Made by a program: the position numbers and the translations under genes
Assembly (NCBI GenBank): GCA_034104265.1
Contig: JAXEEE010000104.1
Span: 1 to 64,000, forward strand
DNA from: UBA11524 sp034104265
GTDB taxonomy: Bacteria; Bacillota; Clostridia; Christensenellales; Aristaeellaceae
Direction of reading: 5' to 3'
DNA: 64,000 nt
Shown: piece by piece, positions 15,434 through 23,541 of the stretch
How the letters are laid out: each line of letters begins with the position of its first letter
How positions within the stretch are numbered: the stretch's first letter is position 1
Notes under the pieces: generated by a model
Databases searched by the model: none
Seen by the model: the letters and a program-made list of their open reading frames with translations, nothing else
Told to the model about the DNA's origin: nothing

Positions 15434-16501
15434 TTATGACAGCTTCATGATCCAGTCGTTCTGGTCGGGCAGCTTGCCCCACTGGATGCCGGTCAGGGTG
15501 TCGTAGAGCTTCTGCGCCACCGGGCCGATCTCATTGTTGTTCAGGGTGAGCGTCTCGTCCTTCCAGCACAGATGGCCCACGGGGCTGATGACCGCCGCCG
15601 TGCCGGTGCCGAAGGCCTCGGTCAGCTTGCCGGACTTGATGTCCGCAAACACGTCCGCGATGGCCAGGCGCTCCTCGCTGACCTCATAGCCCAGCTGGGC
15701 CGCCACCTTCAGGATGGAATCGCGGGTGATGCCCGGCAGGATGGAGCCGTTGAGCTTGGGGGTAACAATCTTGTTGCCGTAGGCGAACATGATGTTCATG
15801 GAGCCGACTTCCTCGATGTACTTCTGCTCCACGCCGTCCAGCCACAGCACCTGGGAGTAGCCCTTCTGTGCGGCTGCCTCGCCCGCCAGAATGGACGCGC
15901 CGTAGTTGCCGGCGCACTTGGTGAAGCCCACGCCGCCGCGCACCGCGCGCACATAGGCGTCCTCCACATAGATGCTCACGGGCTTCAGGCCCTCGGCGTA
16001 ATAGGCGCCCACGGGGCTGAGGATGATGAAGAACAGGTAGTGATGGGCCGCATGCACGCCCAGATGGGGATCCAGGGCGATCATGGTGGGGCGGATGTAC
16101 AGGCTGGTGTCGGGGGAATGGGGCACCCAGTCCTGATCAATCTCCAGCAGCTTCTTAAGGCCCTTGAGAGCGGTTTCCTCGTCCAGGGCAGGCATGCCCA
16201 TGCGCTCGGCGGAGCGGGTCATGCGGGCGAAGTTGGCGGTGGGGCGGAACAGCTGCAGGCCGCCGTCCTGGCGGCGGTAGCACTTCATGCCCTCGAAGAT
16301 GGCCTGGCCGTAGTGCAGCACCATTGCTGCCGGGCTCATACTGAAATCGCCGTAGGGCACGATGCGGGCGTCCTTCCAGCCCTCGCCCTTGACGTAATCC
16401 ATCAGGAACATGTGATCTGTAAAGTAATTGCCGAAGCCCAGCTTGCTTTCGTCCTGGGGCTTCTGCTTGCGCTGCTCTGACAGGGTGACTTTGATCTCCA
16501 T
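15434..16501 (-). CDS. ilvE: Branched-chain amino acid aminotransferase
   Basis: IlvE transfers amino groups between glutamate and the 2-keto acids of Leu, Ile and Val, using pyridoxal phosphate. The 355-residue protein matches the long (class IV, type II) BCAT form: SMSPAAMVLHYGQAIFEGMKCYRR near 57-80, the PLP lysine in GVGFTKCAGNYGAS at about 200, and EVGSMNIMFAYGNK and AVISPVGHL further on. GGAGGAAAAG precedes the ATG. It heads a four-gene operon behind a good promoter. No T-box or leader peptide was seen upstream. Confidence 0.95.
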   Translation of the reverse strand: MEIKVTLSEQRKQKPQDESKLGFGNYFTDHMFLMDYVKGEGWKDARIVPYGDFSMSPAAMVLHYGQAIFEGMKCYRRQDGGLQLFRPTANFARMTRSAERMGMPALDEETALKGLKKLLEIDQDWVPHSPDTSLYIRPTMIALDPHLGVHAAHHYLFFIILSPVGAYYAEGLKPVSIYVEDAYVRAVRGGVGFTKCAGNYGASILAGEAAAQKGYSQVLWLDGVEQKYIEEVGSMNIMFAYGNKIVTPKLNGSILPGITRDSILKVAAQLGYEVSEERLAIADVFADIKSGKLTEAFGTGTAAVISPVGHLCWKDETLTLNNNEIGPVAQKLYDTLTGIQWGKLPDQNDWIMKLS

Positions 16502-16572
16502 ACGCTTTTCCTCCGCTTCAAAATCCTGTCGTATCCTTCGGCAGGGACCACGCGCTTTGTCGTGTATTCTCT

Positions 16573-16600
16573 ATTATACTGTCATCGCGGGGGATGTCAA
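16573..16600 (-). promoter_or_regulatory. Promoter of the ilvE operon
   Basis: On the minus strand, TTGACA (16600-16595) and TATAAT (16578-16573) with a 16-base spacer, about 72 bases before ilvE. Confidence 0.85.
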
Positions 16601-16752
16601 GGGCGCGGGAGGGCCGCAGGGGCGGGAATGTGTTGTATTTGCGCTGTATTTTGGCAGCAGGCATGAATCGCGGGACGCATGCACAGGGGATAAGTCCGCG
16701 CAAGAGCGGTTGCCCAGAACGCGGATCTTACCTTGCCCCGCAGGCTGATCCA

Positions 16753-17148
16753 TCAAAGCTCCTTCATGAAATAATGCTGCGAAACATCCTTGAACACAGG
16801 AACAATTTGAAATAATTGCCTGTATCCCATCTTCTCATAAAACGCAGGGGCCTGAAAGCTGTATGTATTCAACAGGATGCGTTTCATGTGATCCGCGGCC
16901 GCGTCGCTTTCCACCCTTTTCAGCAGCAATTCGCCATAGCCCCTGCCGCGGTATTGTTCCGCAACGCAGAGAAATTCGATCTCCACGGTGTCAAACACAG
17001 CGCTCGCAACAATGCCTGCCACAACATGCCCGTTCTCCTCGATGCAATAGCTGTAGTCGCACCCGTCCTTCATGTATTGAGCGTTGTATTCCCGGAGCAT
17101 CTGCTGAACGGTATTGTTGATATCGCCTGTGCTTTTCCTGATCTGCAT
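16753..17148 (-). CDS. GNAT-family N-acetyltransferase
   Basis: The protein (131 residues from 17148, or 138 from an ATG at 17169) is a small GNAT: the central strand FDTVEIEFLCVAEQYRGRGYGELLLKRVE contains the acetyl-CoA-binding R-G-R-G-Y-G loop, and the C-terminus has the usual APAFYEKMGYR. It acetylates an unknown amine substrate. The gene is visibly more AT-rich than its neighbours, with runs such as AACAATTTGAAATAATT, which suggests recent acquisition. It stands alone, with no clear promoter in the roughly 150 bases before it. Confidence 0.82.
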   Translation of the reverse strand: MQIRKSTGDINNTVQQMLREYNAQYMKDGCDYSYCIEENGHVVAGIVASAVFDTVEIEFLCVAEQYRGRGYGELLLKRVESDAAADHMKRILLNTYSFQAPAFYEKMGYRQLFQIVPVFKDVSQHYFMKEL

Positions 17149-17269
17149 AAGGATCAGCCTCCAATGCATTCCGGTTGGATAGATACTGCCATCGCTGTGC
17201 GGCCTTCCAGAAAGGGTCGGGCAGATTTGCCGAGGCCCGCAGGCGGCTCTCCGCTGCCCAAAATCAACA

Positions 17270-17290
17270 AAGCGGCCCGCAGGCCGCTTC
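17270..17290 (-). terminator. Probable terminator after the DUF3298-like gene
   Basis: AAGCGGCC (17275-17282) and GGCCGCTT (17283-17290 region, around CGCA) form a strong stem; on the minus strand TTTGTTGATTTTG follows, an imperfect T run. Confidence 0.45.
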
Positions 17291-17300
17291 GCTGACGCGC

Positions 17301-18056
17301 TCAGATTTCGTCCAGAAGCTCCTCCATGGAGAAGGGAAAGTAGAATACCCCTGACGCTGCCGGGGCGATGATGGACTCCTGCACGAAGAACACCAGGTTG
17401 CCCTCTCCGTCCATGTAGAAGTCCTCCTCCGGGTAGAAGCAGGCTTCCAGCCGCTCGTAGGTCAGATCGTCGTAGTAATCAACCTCGCCGCCGGCAAGCT
17501 GCTCCTGGATAACCTCCCATACCAGCATGCGCACCAGCTCGTCCGCCTTGGCGGTCTGCCGGGTCTGCAGCCACTCGTCCGTTTCGCCCGGCTCCAGGAT
17601 GCCCAGCAGGTAGGGCAGGCTGGTGACGTTCCCGGCCTTCTCCCCGGTGAGGGCGAAGGTGTGCCCGCTGACCACGCTGGACACCGCCGCCCCGGTGAGG
17701 GACTCGTTGGTGACCTTCACCGACAGGTACTGCCCGTCATTGCAGGTGATCTCGCTGGTGATACTGGTGACGGCCTGCATGGGGGAGTCGGGATCCAGAG
17801 CCTCCACCGCCATGGGCACCGCGAAGCTGAAGGCGTCGTCCACCAGGTAGGCGTAGAACTCGTTGATGGTCAGGGCCACCTCGTCCTCCGCCTCCACGTA
17901 AGGGTAGGCGTAGCGGTACACGTACCGGGCGGAGGCCTCGTCCGCGTCCTCGGGGTAGCAGTATACGCCGGAAAGCTCGCTCAGGGCCAGGGGCTCCGCC
18001 AGGGCGGAGGCGCACGCCAGCGTCAGGGCCAGCAGCATCAGCAGGAATCTCTTCAT
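17301..18056 (-). CDS. Secreted DUF3298/RsiV-like protein
   Basis: The 251-residue protein begins with a signal peptide (MKRFLLMLLALTLACASALA) and has a C-terminal segment FFVQESIIAPAASGVFYFPFSMEELL that matches the end of DUF3298/RsiV/PdaC-type domains, whose strands usually end E-I-A-P-Y-A-x-G followed by F-x-I-P. Such domains bind extracellular ligands (lysozyme in RsiV) or peptidoglycan. No membrane anchor follows, so it is not an anti-sigma factor as such. RBS GAGGAG lies before the ATG at 18056. It follows the flavoprotein gene by 38 bases. Ligand unknown. Confidence 0.7.
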   Translation of the reverse strand: MKRFLLMLLALTLACASALAEPLALSELSGVYCYPEDADEASARYVYRYAYPYVEAEDEVALTINEFYAYLVDDAFSFAVPMAVEALDPDSPMQAVTSITSEITCNDGQYLSVKVTNESLTGAAVSSVVSGHTFALTGEKAGNVTSLPYLLGILEPGETDEWLQTRQTAKADELVRMLVWEVIQEQLAGGEVDYYDDLTYERLEACFYPEEDFYMDGEGNLVFFVQESIIAPAASGVFYFPFSMEELLDEI

Positions 18057-18094
18057 CCGTTTCTTCTCCTCTGTCTGGTGATTCGTTGTTCGCC

Positions 18095-18931
18095 TCAGGC
18101 CAGATCCTCCGCGGCGGAGATGGCAGCAATGTTGCCCTCGCCCACGGCCTTGGCGATTTGAAGGGGCTGACCGGTGCAGTCCCCTGCGGCGTACACCCGG
18201 GGCAGGCTGGTCTGCATCCGCCGGTTCACGGCGATGAAGGCCCCCTCCGTTTTCAGCCCGGGCAGCAGCCGATCCGGCGCCACTGCCGGGCGGAAGACAA
18301 ACACCCCGTCGTACAGGCGGGAGCCCTCGGCGGTGGTCACGGCGATGCGCCCCTCCTGCCGGGCAAGGGCCTTGGGTGTGCCGGGGATGATGGTCAGACG
18401 GTCGGGAACGTCGTGGGGGGCCAGGCGGTAGTAGTCCACCTTCGCGGCCAGACGGCTGAGGAAGTCCGCTTCCTCCACGCCACCCTGCCAGGCGGACAGC
18501 ACTGCCACGTCCTTCCCGCGGTAGAACATGCCGTCGCAGGTGCCGCACCAGCTGACGCCCTGCCCCAGCAGCTCCTCCTCGCCGGGGAGCAGCCGGGGCT
18601 TGGCCGCGCCCATGGCCAGCACCACCGCCCGGGATTCCATCACGTCGTTGCCCACCAGGGTCATGAAGGTATCGCCCAGGGGCTGCACCTGCCGGGCCAC
18701 CCCGGCGATGACCGCCGCTCCCGCGTCCTCCGCCTGCCGGCGGAAAATGCGCAGCAGCTCCTGCCCGGAAACGCCGGGCAGCCCGGGATAATTGTCGATG
18801 CGCTCAGCCCTGGCCAGCCATCCGGCATTGGCCCCGGATACCACCACCGCGCAGTCCAGGTCGCGCTTGCGGGCGGTGAGAGCGCAGCTCCAGGCCGCGG
18901 GGCCGGAGCCGATGATCAGCAGATCCAGCAT
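18095..18931 (-). CDS. Thioredoxin-reductase-like flavoprotein with degenerate NADPH site
   Basis: The 278-residue protein has an N-terminal FAD-binding GSGPAAWSCALTA (8-20), the redox motif C129-G-T-C132 followed by DG, and the C-terminal FAD motif YAAGDCTGQPLQIAKAVGEG. These are hallmarks of low-molecular-weight thioredoxin reductases. It is shorter than the usual 305-320 residues, and the central domain reads DVAVLSAWQGGVEEADFL where GGGDSA is expected and lacks the HRRxxxR NADPH loop. Loss of both is the feature of ferredoxin-dependent clostridial reductases, so electron donor may not be NADPH. A thioredoxin gene lies 3.7 kb upstream on the same strand. Confidence 0.82.
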   Translation of the reverse strand: MLDLLIIGSGPAAWSCALTARKRDLDCAVVVSGANAGWLARAERIDNYPGLPGVSGQELLRIFRRQAEDAGAAVIAGVARQVQPLGDTFMTLVGNDVMESRAVVLAMGAAKPRLLPGEEELLGQGVSWCGTCDGMFYRGKDVAVLSAWQGGVEEADFLSRLAAKVDYYRLAPHDVPDRLTIIPGTPKALARQEGRIAVTTAEGSRLYDGVFVFRPAVAPDRLLPGLKTEGAFIAVNRRMQTSLPRVYAAGDCTGQPLQIAKAVGEGNIAAISAAEDLA

Positions 18932-18949
18932 GGTTACCTCCTTTTGGGG

Positions 18950-20734
18950 TCAGTAGGTGTAGCGGGCCGCCAGCCAGGGCATACCGTTGTAGGTGCCGTA
19001 GGCGTCGCCGTAGATGCGGTAGGACTTGCCCACCTCCCAGGTGGTCTTGGTGAAGTTCTCCACCAGCACCGGCTGGCTCTGGCCGTCCGCGCTGGTGTTG
19101 ATCACCGCCATCTGCGGCTTCTCGCTGACCAGGTCCGGGATGGTGCCCTCCGCCAGGTACACCTGGGACTTGGCCACGCGCACGGTGATGTTGCTCAGCA
19201 GCTCGGAATAGCCGGCCGCGTCCAGGGGCCAGGCCTTGGGGGTGTAGACGTTGGGCTCGGGCACGTAGTAGATCACATAGTTCACGGTGGAGGTCTTCTT
19301 GCCCTCCATGGCGGAGGTGATGGTGATGGTGTTGTCGCCGTAATGGTCGAAGATGGCGTTGAAGGAGAACTCGCCCGTGGAGTCCACATTGGTGATGTTC
19401 AGGTCGGCATGGGGGGTCAGCACCTCCACGGTGGCGCCGGGGAGCGTGGTGGCGCGGATCTCGATGGTCTGCGCGGTGGTGGAGGTATAGGTATCGGCGG
19501 ACAGGTCCAGGGGGATCTCCTGGGGCTCGCGGTAGAGGGTGACCGTCAGCTGGTTCTCCCGGCAGTACTGGCTGCGCACGCGAATGTCAAACACATTGTC
19601 GCCAATGGGCTGGACGGTGGCGTTGTAGGAGAGGGTGCCGGTTTCGGAGGAGACGGTGTCGGACACGTCGTCGCCGTTGATGGTGACTGTGGAGCCCGGG
19701 CGCACGGTCAGCTTCATGGTATACATGGCGGTAGCGACCTCGGTGCGCAGCCCGTCGGGGGCCTCCAGGGAAATGGGACTCAGGGGGATGGATATGTCGT
19801 AATCAATGGGATCCATGGGCTGCTGGCGGCCGCTGGCGGTCTTGACAAAGGGGGTGAGGGTCACCGTCATGGTGTCGCCCACAAAGTCCACCAGGTCGTC
19901 ATACCAGGTGTGGTCGGCCACCTCCACCGTGGCAAAGCCGCCGGTGACGATGTAGGAGGCGTGCAGCTCGCGGATGTAGATCTGCGTGCCGTCCTCCCCG
20001 GGGATCAGAATGGTGTGGGCGGCCAGGTCGTCCTTGATGGAAGCCGTGACGGAGGGGCGGTTCTGCTCCCTGACCTCGGCCCGCCGGGCCTTGAAATACT
20101 CAAAGCCGAAGAAGCCGCACAGCCCCACCACGCCCGCCATCAGCACAATGGCCAGGAACCGGGCGATGCGCCGCAGCCCCCTTGCCCGGGAGGGCAGCTT
20201 GCCGGTCAGCTGGGTGGACTGGGGCAGCTGCCATGCGCCGTAAACCTCCGTCTCCTCCCACAGGGGATCGTAGGAGCGGGAATCGTCCCAGTCCGTGCGA
20301 ACGATGCGGTGGGTCTGCGTGCCCTCGGCGTTCTCCTGCACAGGCTTGCCGTCCCGCTTGATGCGCACGGTGGTGCGGGGATCGTCCTCCACGTTCCAGA
20401 AGGTGTCGGCGCTGGCATGGGTGCGGATGGTCATGCCGGAGGGGGCGCTGCCCCGCTCGGCGCTTTCCCGGCGCAGCCTGCGCTGCTGCTGGGCGCCCTC
20501 CTGCTTGCGCTGCTTGAGCTCGGCCATTTCCCGGGCCAGCTGATCCCGTGCGTCCGGGGCGCGGGCGGCGTCGCCGTCCTCGTCCACGCGGATGTATTCC
20601 TTCCCCCGGGCGTCGTCGCTCAGGGTGACCTTCCAGGCGGGGGAGCGGTTCTGCTCATCCTCCAGGGGTTGGCCGCATTTCTGGCAGCGGGGCAGAGAGG
20701 CGCGGTTCCATTGACCGCAGTTGGGACATTTCAT
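18950..20734 (-). CDS. Zinc-ribbon, single-pass membrane protein with large extracellular region
   Basis: The 594-residue protein starts with a zinc ribbon (MKCPNCGQWNRASLPRCQKCG: two CxxC pairs), then a charged, Gln/Arg-rich cytoplasmic linker (about 40-190), one membrane helix (LRRIARFLAIVLMAGVVGLCGFFGF, about 193-220), and an extracellular part of about 370 residues rich in Thr/Val strands with repeated Ig-like sandwiches. It resembles in layout TcaA/YvbJ-type zinc-ribbon membrane proteins, but I do not recognise the outer domains. ATG at 20734 follows AAAGGAG at a long 12-base spacing. It lies between an LCP gene and the flavoprotein gene; cell-envelope role inferred. Confidence 0.75.
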   Translation of the reverse strand: MKCPNCGQWNRASLPRCQKCGQPLEDEQNRSPAWKVTLSDDARGKEYIRVDEDGDAARAPDARDQLAREMAELKQRKQEGAQQQRRLRRESAERGSAPSGMTIRTHASADTFWNVEDDPRTTVRIKRDGKPVQENAEGTQTHRIVRTDWDDSRSYDPLWEETEVYGAWQLPQSTQLTGKLPSRARGLRRIARFLAIVLMAGVVGLCGFFGFEYFKARRAEVREQNRPSVTASIKDDLAAHTILIPGEDGTQIYIRELHASYIVTGGFATVEVADHTWYDDLVDFVGDTMTVTLTPFVKTASGRQQPMDPIDYDISIPLSPISLEAPDGLRTEVATAMYTMKLTVRPGSTVTINGDDVSDTVSSETGTLSYNATVQPIGDNVFDIRVRSQYCRENQLTVTLYREPQEIPLDLSADTYTSTTAQTIEIRATTLPGATVEVLTPHADLNITNVDSTGEFSFNAIFDHYGDNTITITSAMEGKKTSTVNYVIYYVPEPNVYTPKAWPLDAAGYSELLSNITVRVAKSQVYLAEGTIPDLVSEKPQMAVINTSADGQSQPVLVENFTKTTWEVGKSYRIYGDAYGTYNGMPWLAARYTY

Positions 20735-20813
20735 GCAGGCAATAATCTCCTTTGGTATCAGCATGGCGCGGAGCGGGCGGAATCATACGCCGCTCCGGGG
20801 AAAGGGCGGGGGA

Positions 20814-21743
20814 TTACTCGCCGTCGTCCAGAACGAGGAAGCTGTTCTGCAGATAATCGTCCATGACCTCGCGGCTGTGCACCCAGTTGATCTCCTGCAC
20901 GGCCATGCTGGCGTAGTTGATGGGCGTGGCGTCGCCGTCCTGGGGGATGCGCAGCTCCTCCACCGTGGCGCCCCTGAGACCGTAGGCGTATTCCATGGCC
21001 TGCACCATCTCGTCCAGGTTCATGTTGGTCAGGGTGGTGTTGGCCATGACGGAGTCCACCAGATCCCTGGCCTGCTCGTAGGAGATTTCCCGGCACTGAT
21101 CCGCCAGGGTGGACAGCACCGTGCGTACCCGCGGGGTGCGCATGAAGTCGCCGCCGCCCCCGGCCTTGCGGATGCGCATGTAGATCACCGCTGCATGCCC
21201 GCCGAACAGGTAGGTGCCCGCCTTGTTCATGGCGGGGGTGGTGGCAGTGCGGGAGATGCGGTAACGGTTGAGGTAATCGGCCTCGGCGTCGGTGACGGTG
21301 AGGGTCACGCCGCCCAGGTAGTCAATGATGGTCTGAATCTGGTTGAAGTCGAAGAGGATGTACTTCTCCACCTTCACGCCGATGTGCTGGCTGATGACCT
21401 TGCACAGGGCCTCGGGGCCGTAGTTCTTGGCGATGTAGTTGATGCGGCCGATCTTGCCGTCAGGCCGCTCCACCAGCGCGTCGCGGATGAAGGAGGTCAG
21501 CATGACCCGGTGGGCGCGGGTGTCCACCGTCACCAGCACGATGCCGTCGGTGTTGCCCAGGTTGCCGGGCTTGCCGTACCACTGGTCCACGCACAGCAGG
21601 AGATAATGATGCTGCCCGTCAAAGGGTTCGGGCAGCTCCTCATAGGGGATGGTCTCAATGGGCTGGGGCTGATCCGCCAGGGCGGGCGCGGCCATGAGCA
21701 GCAGCACGCAGGCGAGCATCAGGGAGACAAGGCGCTTCATCAT
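20814..21743 (-). CDS. LytR-CpsA-Psr (LCP) family protein
   Basis: LCP proteins transfer undecaprenyl-linked teichoic acid or polysaccharide to peptidoglycan outside the membrane. The 309-residue protein begins with a signal sequence (MMKRLVSLMLACVLLLMAAPALA) and has the LCP strands: LLLCVDQWYGKPGNLGNTDGIVLVTVDTRAHRVMLTSFIRDALV, INYIAKNYGPEALCKVIS, and VEKYILFDFNQIQTIIDYLGGV. The Asp and Arg residues (LCVD, TDGIVL, SFIRD) that hold the pyrophosphate are present. The signal is cleavable rather than a retained N-terminal anchor, which is unusual for LCP proteins. AAAGGAG lies upstream. It leads a run with the zinc-ribbon gene. Confidence 0.88.
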   Translation of the reverse strand: MMKRLVSLMLACVLLLMAAPALADQPQPIETIPYEELPEPFDGQHHYLLLCVDQWYGKPGNLGNTDGIVLVTVDTRAHRVMLTSFIRDALVERPDGKIGRINYIAKNYGPEALCKVISQHIGVKVEKYILFDFNQIQTIIDYLGGVTLTVTDAEADYLNRYRISRTATTPAMNKAGTYLFGGHAAVIYMRIRKAGGGGDFMRTPRVRTVLSTLADQCREISYEQARDLVDSVMANTTLTNMNLDEMVQAMEYAYGLRGATVEELRIPQDGDATPINYASMAVQEINWVHSREVMDDYLQNSFLVLDDGE

Positions 21744-21845
21744 CACAATACCGCTCCTTTGCAAAGAAGGATTTCCGGGGGGATACTCATCTCATTCAAC
21801 GGATGATCCGCCCTGTTTTGTCCAGGGTAAAGGTCAACGACTATC

Positions 21846-21874
21846 ATTATAGCATCGCGAGGAAAAAATGGAAA
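21846..21874 (-). promoter_or_regulatory. Promoter of the LCP gene
   Basis: On the minus strand, TTTCCA (21874-21869), 17-base spacer, TATAAT (21851-21846) preceded by TGC, an extended -10 element. It is about 100 bases before the start. Confidence 0.7.
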
Positions 21875-21902
21875 GGGGCGGGGCGGAAAAGTTTACGCCG
21901 TG

Positions 21903-21934
21903 AAAAACGCCCCCGCAGTTCTTCTGCGGGGGCG
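21903..21934 (-). terminator. Terminator after the zinc-ribbon two-helix gene
   Basis: CGCCCCCGCAG (21908-21918) pairs perfectly with CTGCGGGGGCG (21924-21934); on the minus strand TTTTT follows. Confidence 0.9.
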
Positions 21935-21941
21935 CGGGGGC

Positions 21942-22505
21942 TTATTTCTTGCCGGAAGCATTCCTGACGGCCAGCTCCGTCTGAATGCGCACGTTGTTCA
22001 CCATTTCGCCGAAGCCCCGGGCCAGCAGCGAAACAAACCAGGATACCAGGGAGCCCAGGGCCGCCACGATGAAGCCCATGATGACCATGACGCCGCCCAG
22101 AGGGCTGTTCGCTCCGGCGGCAATCAGCAGGAAGCCCAGCACCACGGAACCCAGGACGCCCAGCACGCACAGAATATCGGCAGCAGAGATGATCTTGGGC
22201 CCGGAGCTGCCGTACATGCTGGCCTCCTGCGACGGGGCTGCCGCAGCAGGTTCGGCGGTATCATCAGCCGGGGACGGCGCCTCGTGCTCCTTGAGCAGGG
22301 CATCAATGGCATCGCGGACGTCGTGATCCACGGTGTTCTCCCGACATTCACGGATGTACTCATACGCCGCCTGGCGTTCAGCCTCGTCCCGGCCTTTGGC
22401 GAAGATGCGGATGTTTTCGGCGCATACCTCGCACAGCTCCCTGCCGGGCAGAATGTCGGAAGCGCTCCCCTCAAAGGCTTTGCTGCACATGGGACAGATC
22501 ATCAT
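21942..22505 (-). CDS. Small zinc-ribbon membrane protein
   Basis: The 187-residue protein has an N-terminal zinc-ribbon-like unit (CPMC at 4-7 and CEVC at 25-28), an acidic helical linker ending in an Ala/Pro-rich stretch, then two membrane helices (about 110-130 and 134-160) and a short basic tail. No enzyme motif. Start at 22505 (two adjacent Met codons) follows AAGGAAG. It stands alone between a promoter at 22543 and a strong terminator, upstream of the LCP gene. Function unknown. Confidence 0.75.
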   Translation of the reverse strand: MMICPMCSKAFEGSASDILPGRELCEVCAENIRIFAKGRDEAERQAAYEYIRECRENTVDHDVRDAIDALLKEHEAPSPADDTAEPAAAAPSQEASMYGSSGPKIISAADILCVLGVLGSVVLGFLLIAAGANSPLGGVMVIMGFIVAALGSLVSWFVSLLARGFGEMVNNVRIQTELAVRNASGKK

Positions 22506-22542
22506 ATTGCTTCCTTCTTGGTGATGTCAATGGTTTCCATAC

Positions 22543-22572
22543 AGTATAGCACCCGGATGCTTCCCGCGTCAA
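22543..22572 (-). promoter_or_regulatory. Promoter of the small zinc-ribbon gene
   Basis: On the minus strand, TTGACG (22572-22567), 18-base spacer, TATACT (22548-22543) preceded by TGC. Confidence 0.7.
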
Positions 22573-22589
22573 CATCGCCTTCCGCGGGC

Positions 22590-22626
22590 ACAAAAAAGGA
22601 AGCGGCCCGGTGACCGCTCCCTTTTT
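22590..22626 (-). terminator. Terminator after trxA
   Basis: An imperfect stem (GGGAGCGG with CCGCTTCC, read on the minus strand) with a T run TTTTTT beyond it, immediately after the thioredoxin stop codon. Confidence 0.6.
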
Positions 22627-22632
22627 CATGGC

Positions 22633-22950
22633 TCAGAATGCCTTGCGGATCATTTCGTCCAGCTGGTTCTTGGGCTGATAGCCCACGCGCTTGTCCACCA
22701 CCTGCCCGTCCTTGAACAGGATCAGGGTGGGGATGCTCATCACGCCGAACTTCATGGCCAGGTCGGGGCAATCGTCCACATTCACCTTGCCCACGGCCAG
22801 CTTGCCCTCGTTCTCCTCGGACACCTGCTCCACCACGGGGGCCAGCATCCGGCAGGGGCCGCACCAGGTGGCCCAGAAGTCCACCAGCACGGGCTTGCCC
22901 GGCTGCGCAATAAAGCTGTCAAATGTATCCTGCTTGATTTCCGTTGCCAT
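22633..22950 (-). CDS. trxA: Thioredoxin
   Basis: The 105-residue protein is a canonical thioredoxin with the active site W29-C30-G-P-C33, the cis-proline segment MSIPTLILFKDG and the usual C-terminal helix. It reduces protein disulfides in the cytoplasm. It starts three bases after the RseC-like gene stop, so the two are coupled. The thioredoxin-reductase-like gene at 18095 is a possible partner. Confidence 0.96.
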   Translation of the reverse strand: MATEIKQDTFDSFIAQPGKPVLVDFWATWCGPCRMLAPVVEQVSEENEGKLAVGKVNVDDCPDLAMKFGVMSIPTLILFKDGQVVDKRVGYQPKNQLDEMIRKAF

Positions 22951-22953
22951 ACA

Positions 22954-23391
22954 TCAGTCTCCTTCCAGCTTGATCTTGCCTTCCGTCTGCGGAATGATGC
23001 GGGTCAGCTGCGGCTTCCACTTGGGGTCGGCCCTGCGGCGCTTCTCCGTGATCAGCAGGGCGATGGCGGATGCGGCCAGGCCGATGCCCGCGCCGATGCC
23101 ACCGGCCAGCTCCCGCGCCTGTGGGAACAGCGCCGCGCCCAGGAACATGCCGCCCAGCAGGCACACCAGGGGCATGGTATACGCAATCAGGGACGCCTGC
23201 ATAAACGTGTTCGTGGGCAGCTCCACCACAGCGGAATCGCCCACCTTGGCACGGCCCTTGACCGTCAGTACGTTCTGCTTCTGCTGGCCGCCGCAGGCAT
23301 TGCACTTCTCGCAGTCCTCAGGGCGACAGAAAGTAATCTCCAGCCATTCGCCGCGCACGGCGGTTACCTCGCCAATTCGTTCCATATTCAT
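22954..23391 (-). CDS. RseC/MucC-like positive regulator family membrane protein
   Basis: The 145-residue protein has the RseC layout: N-terminal strand region (ERIGEVTAVRGEWLEITF), a cysteine cluster C-E-K-C-N-A-C (about residues 27-33), VVELPTNTFMQASLIAYTMPLV and two membrane helices. In proteobacteria RseC belongs to the sigma-E or SoxR-reducing systems and Rnf-linked redox; in Clostridia the role is unclear, though the Cys cluster suggests a redox or metal sensor. The start at 23391 was chosen for AGGAG five bases before it. It shares an operon with trxA and has an extended -10 (TGCTATACT, 23430-23425) ahead. Confidence 0.8.
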   Translation of the reverse strand: MNMERIGEVTAVRGEWLEITFCRPEDCEKCNACGGQQKQNVLTVKGRAKVGDSAVVELPTNTFMQASLIAYTMPLVCLLGGMFLGAALFPQARELAGGIGAGIGLAASAIALLITEKRRRADPKWKPQLTRIIPQTEGKIKLEGD

Positions 23392-23541
23392 CCTCGCTCC
23401 TGTGCAACACAAGTTGGTAGGGACAGTATAGCACATTTCTCTGCGAAAGAAAAGCCCTTCTGCAGGAAAGTATGCAAAAATGAACCGGGCGGGGCGGCGC
23501 AGATCAATATTCTGCTCCCTGCCCAAAAGCATACCCGTTTT

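Noticed and set aside
18057..18548. N-terminal extension of the DUF3298-like frame
   Set aside because: It overlaps the flavoprotein gene out of frame; the signal peptide start at 18056 with GAGGAG is the natural one.
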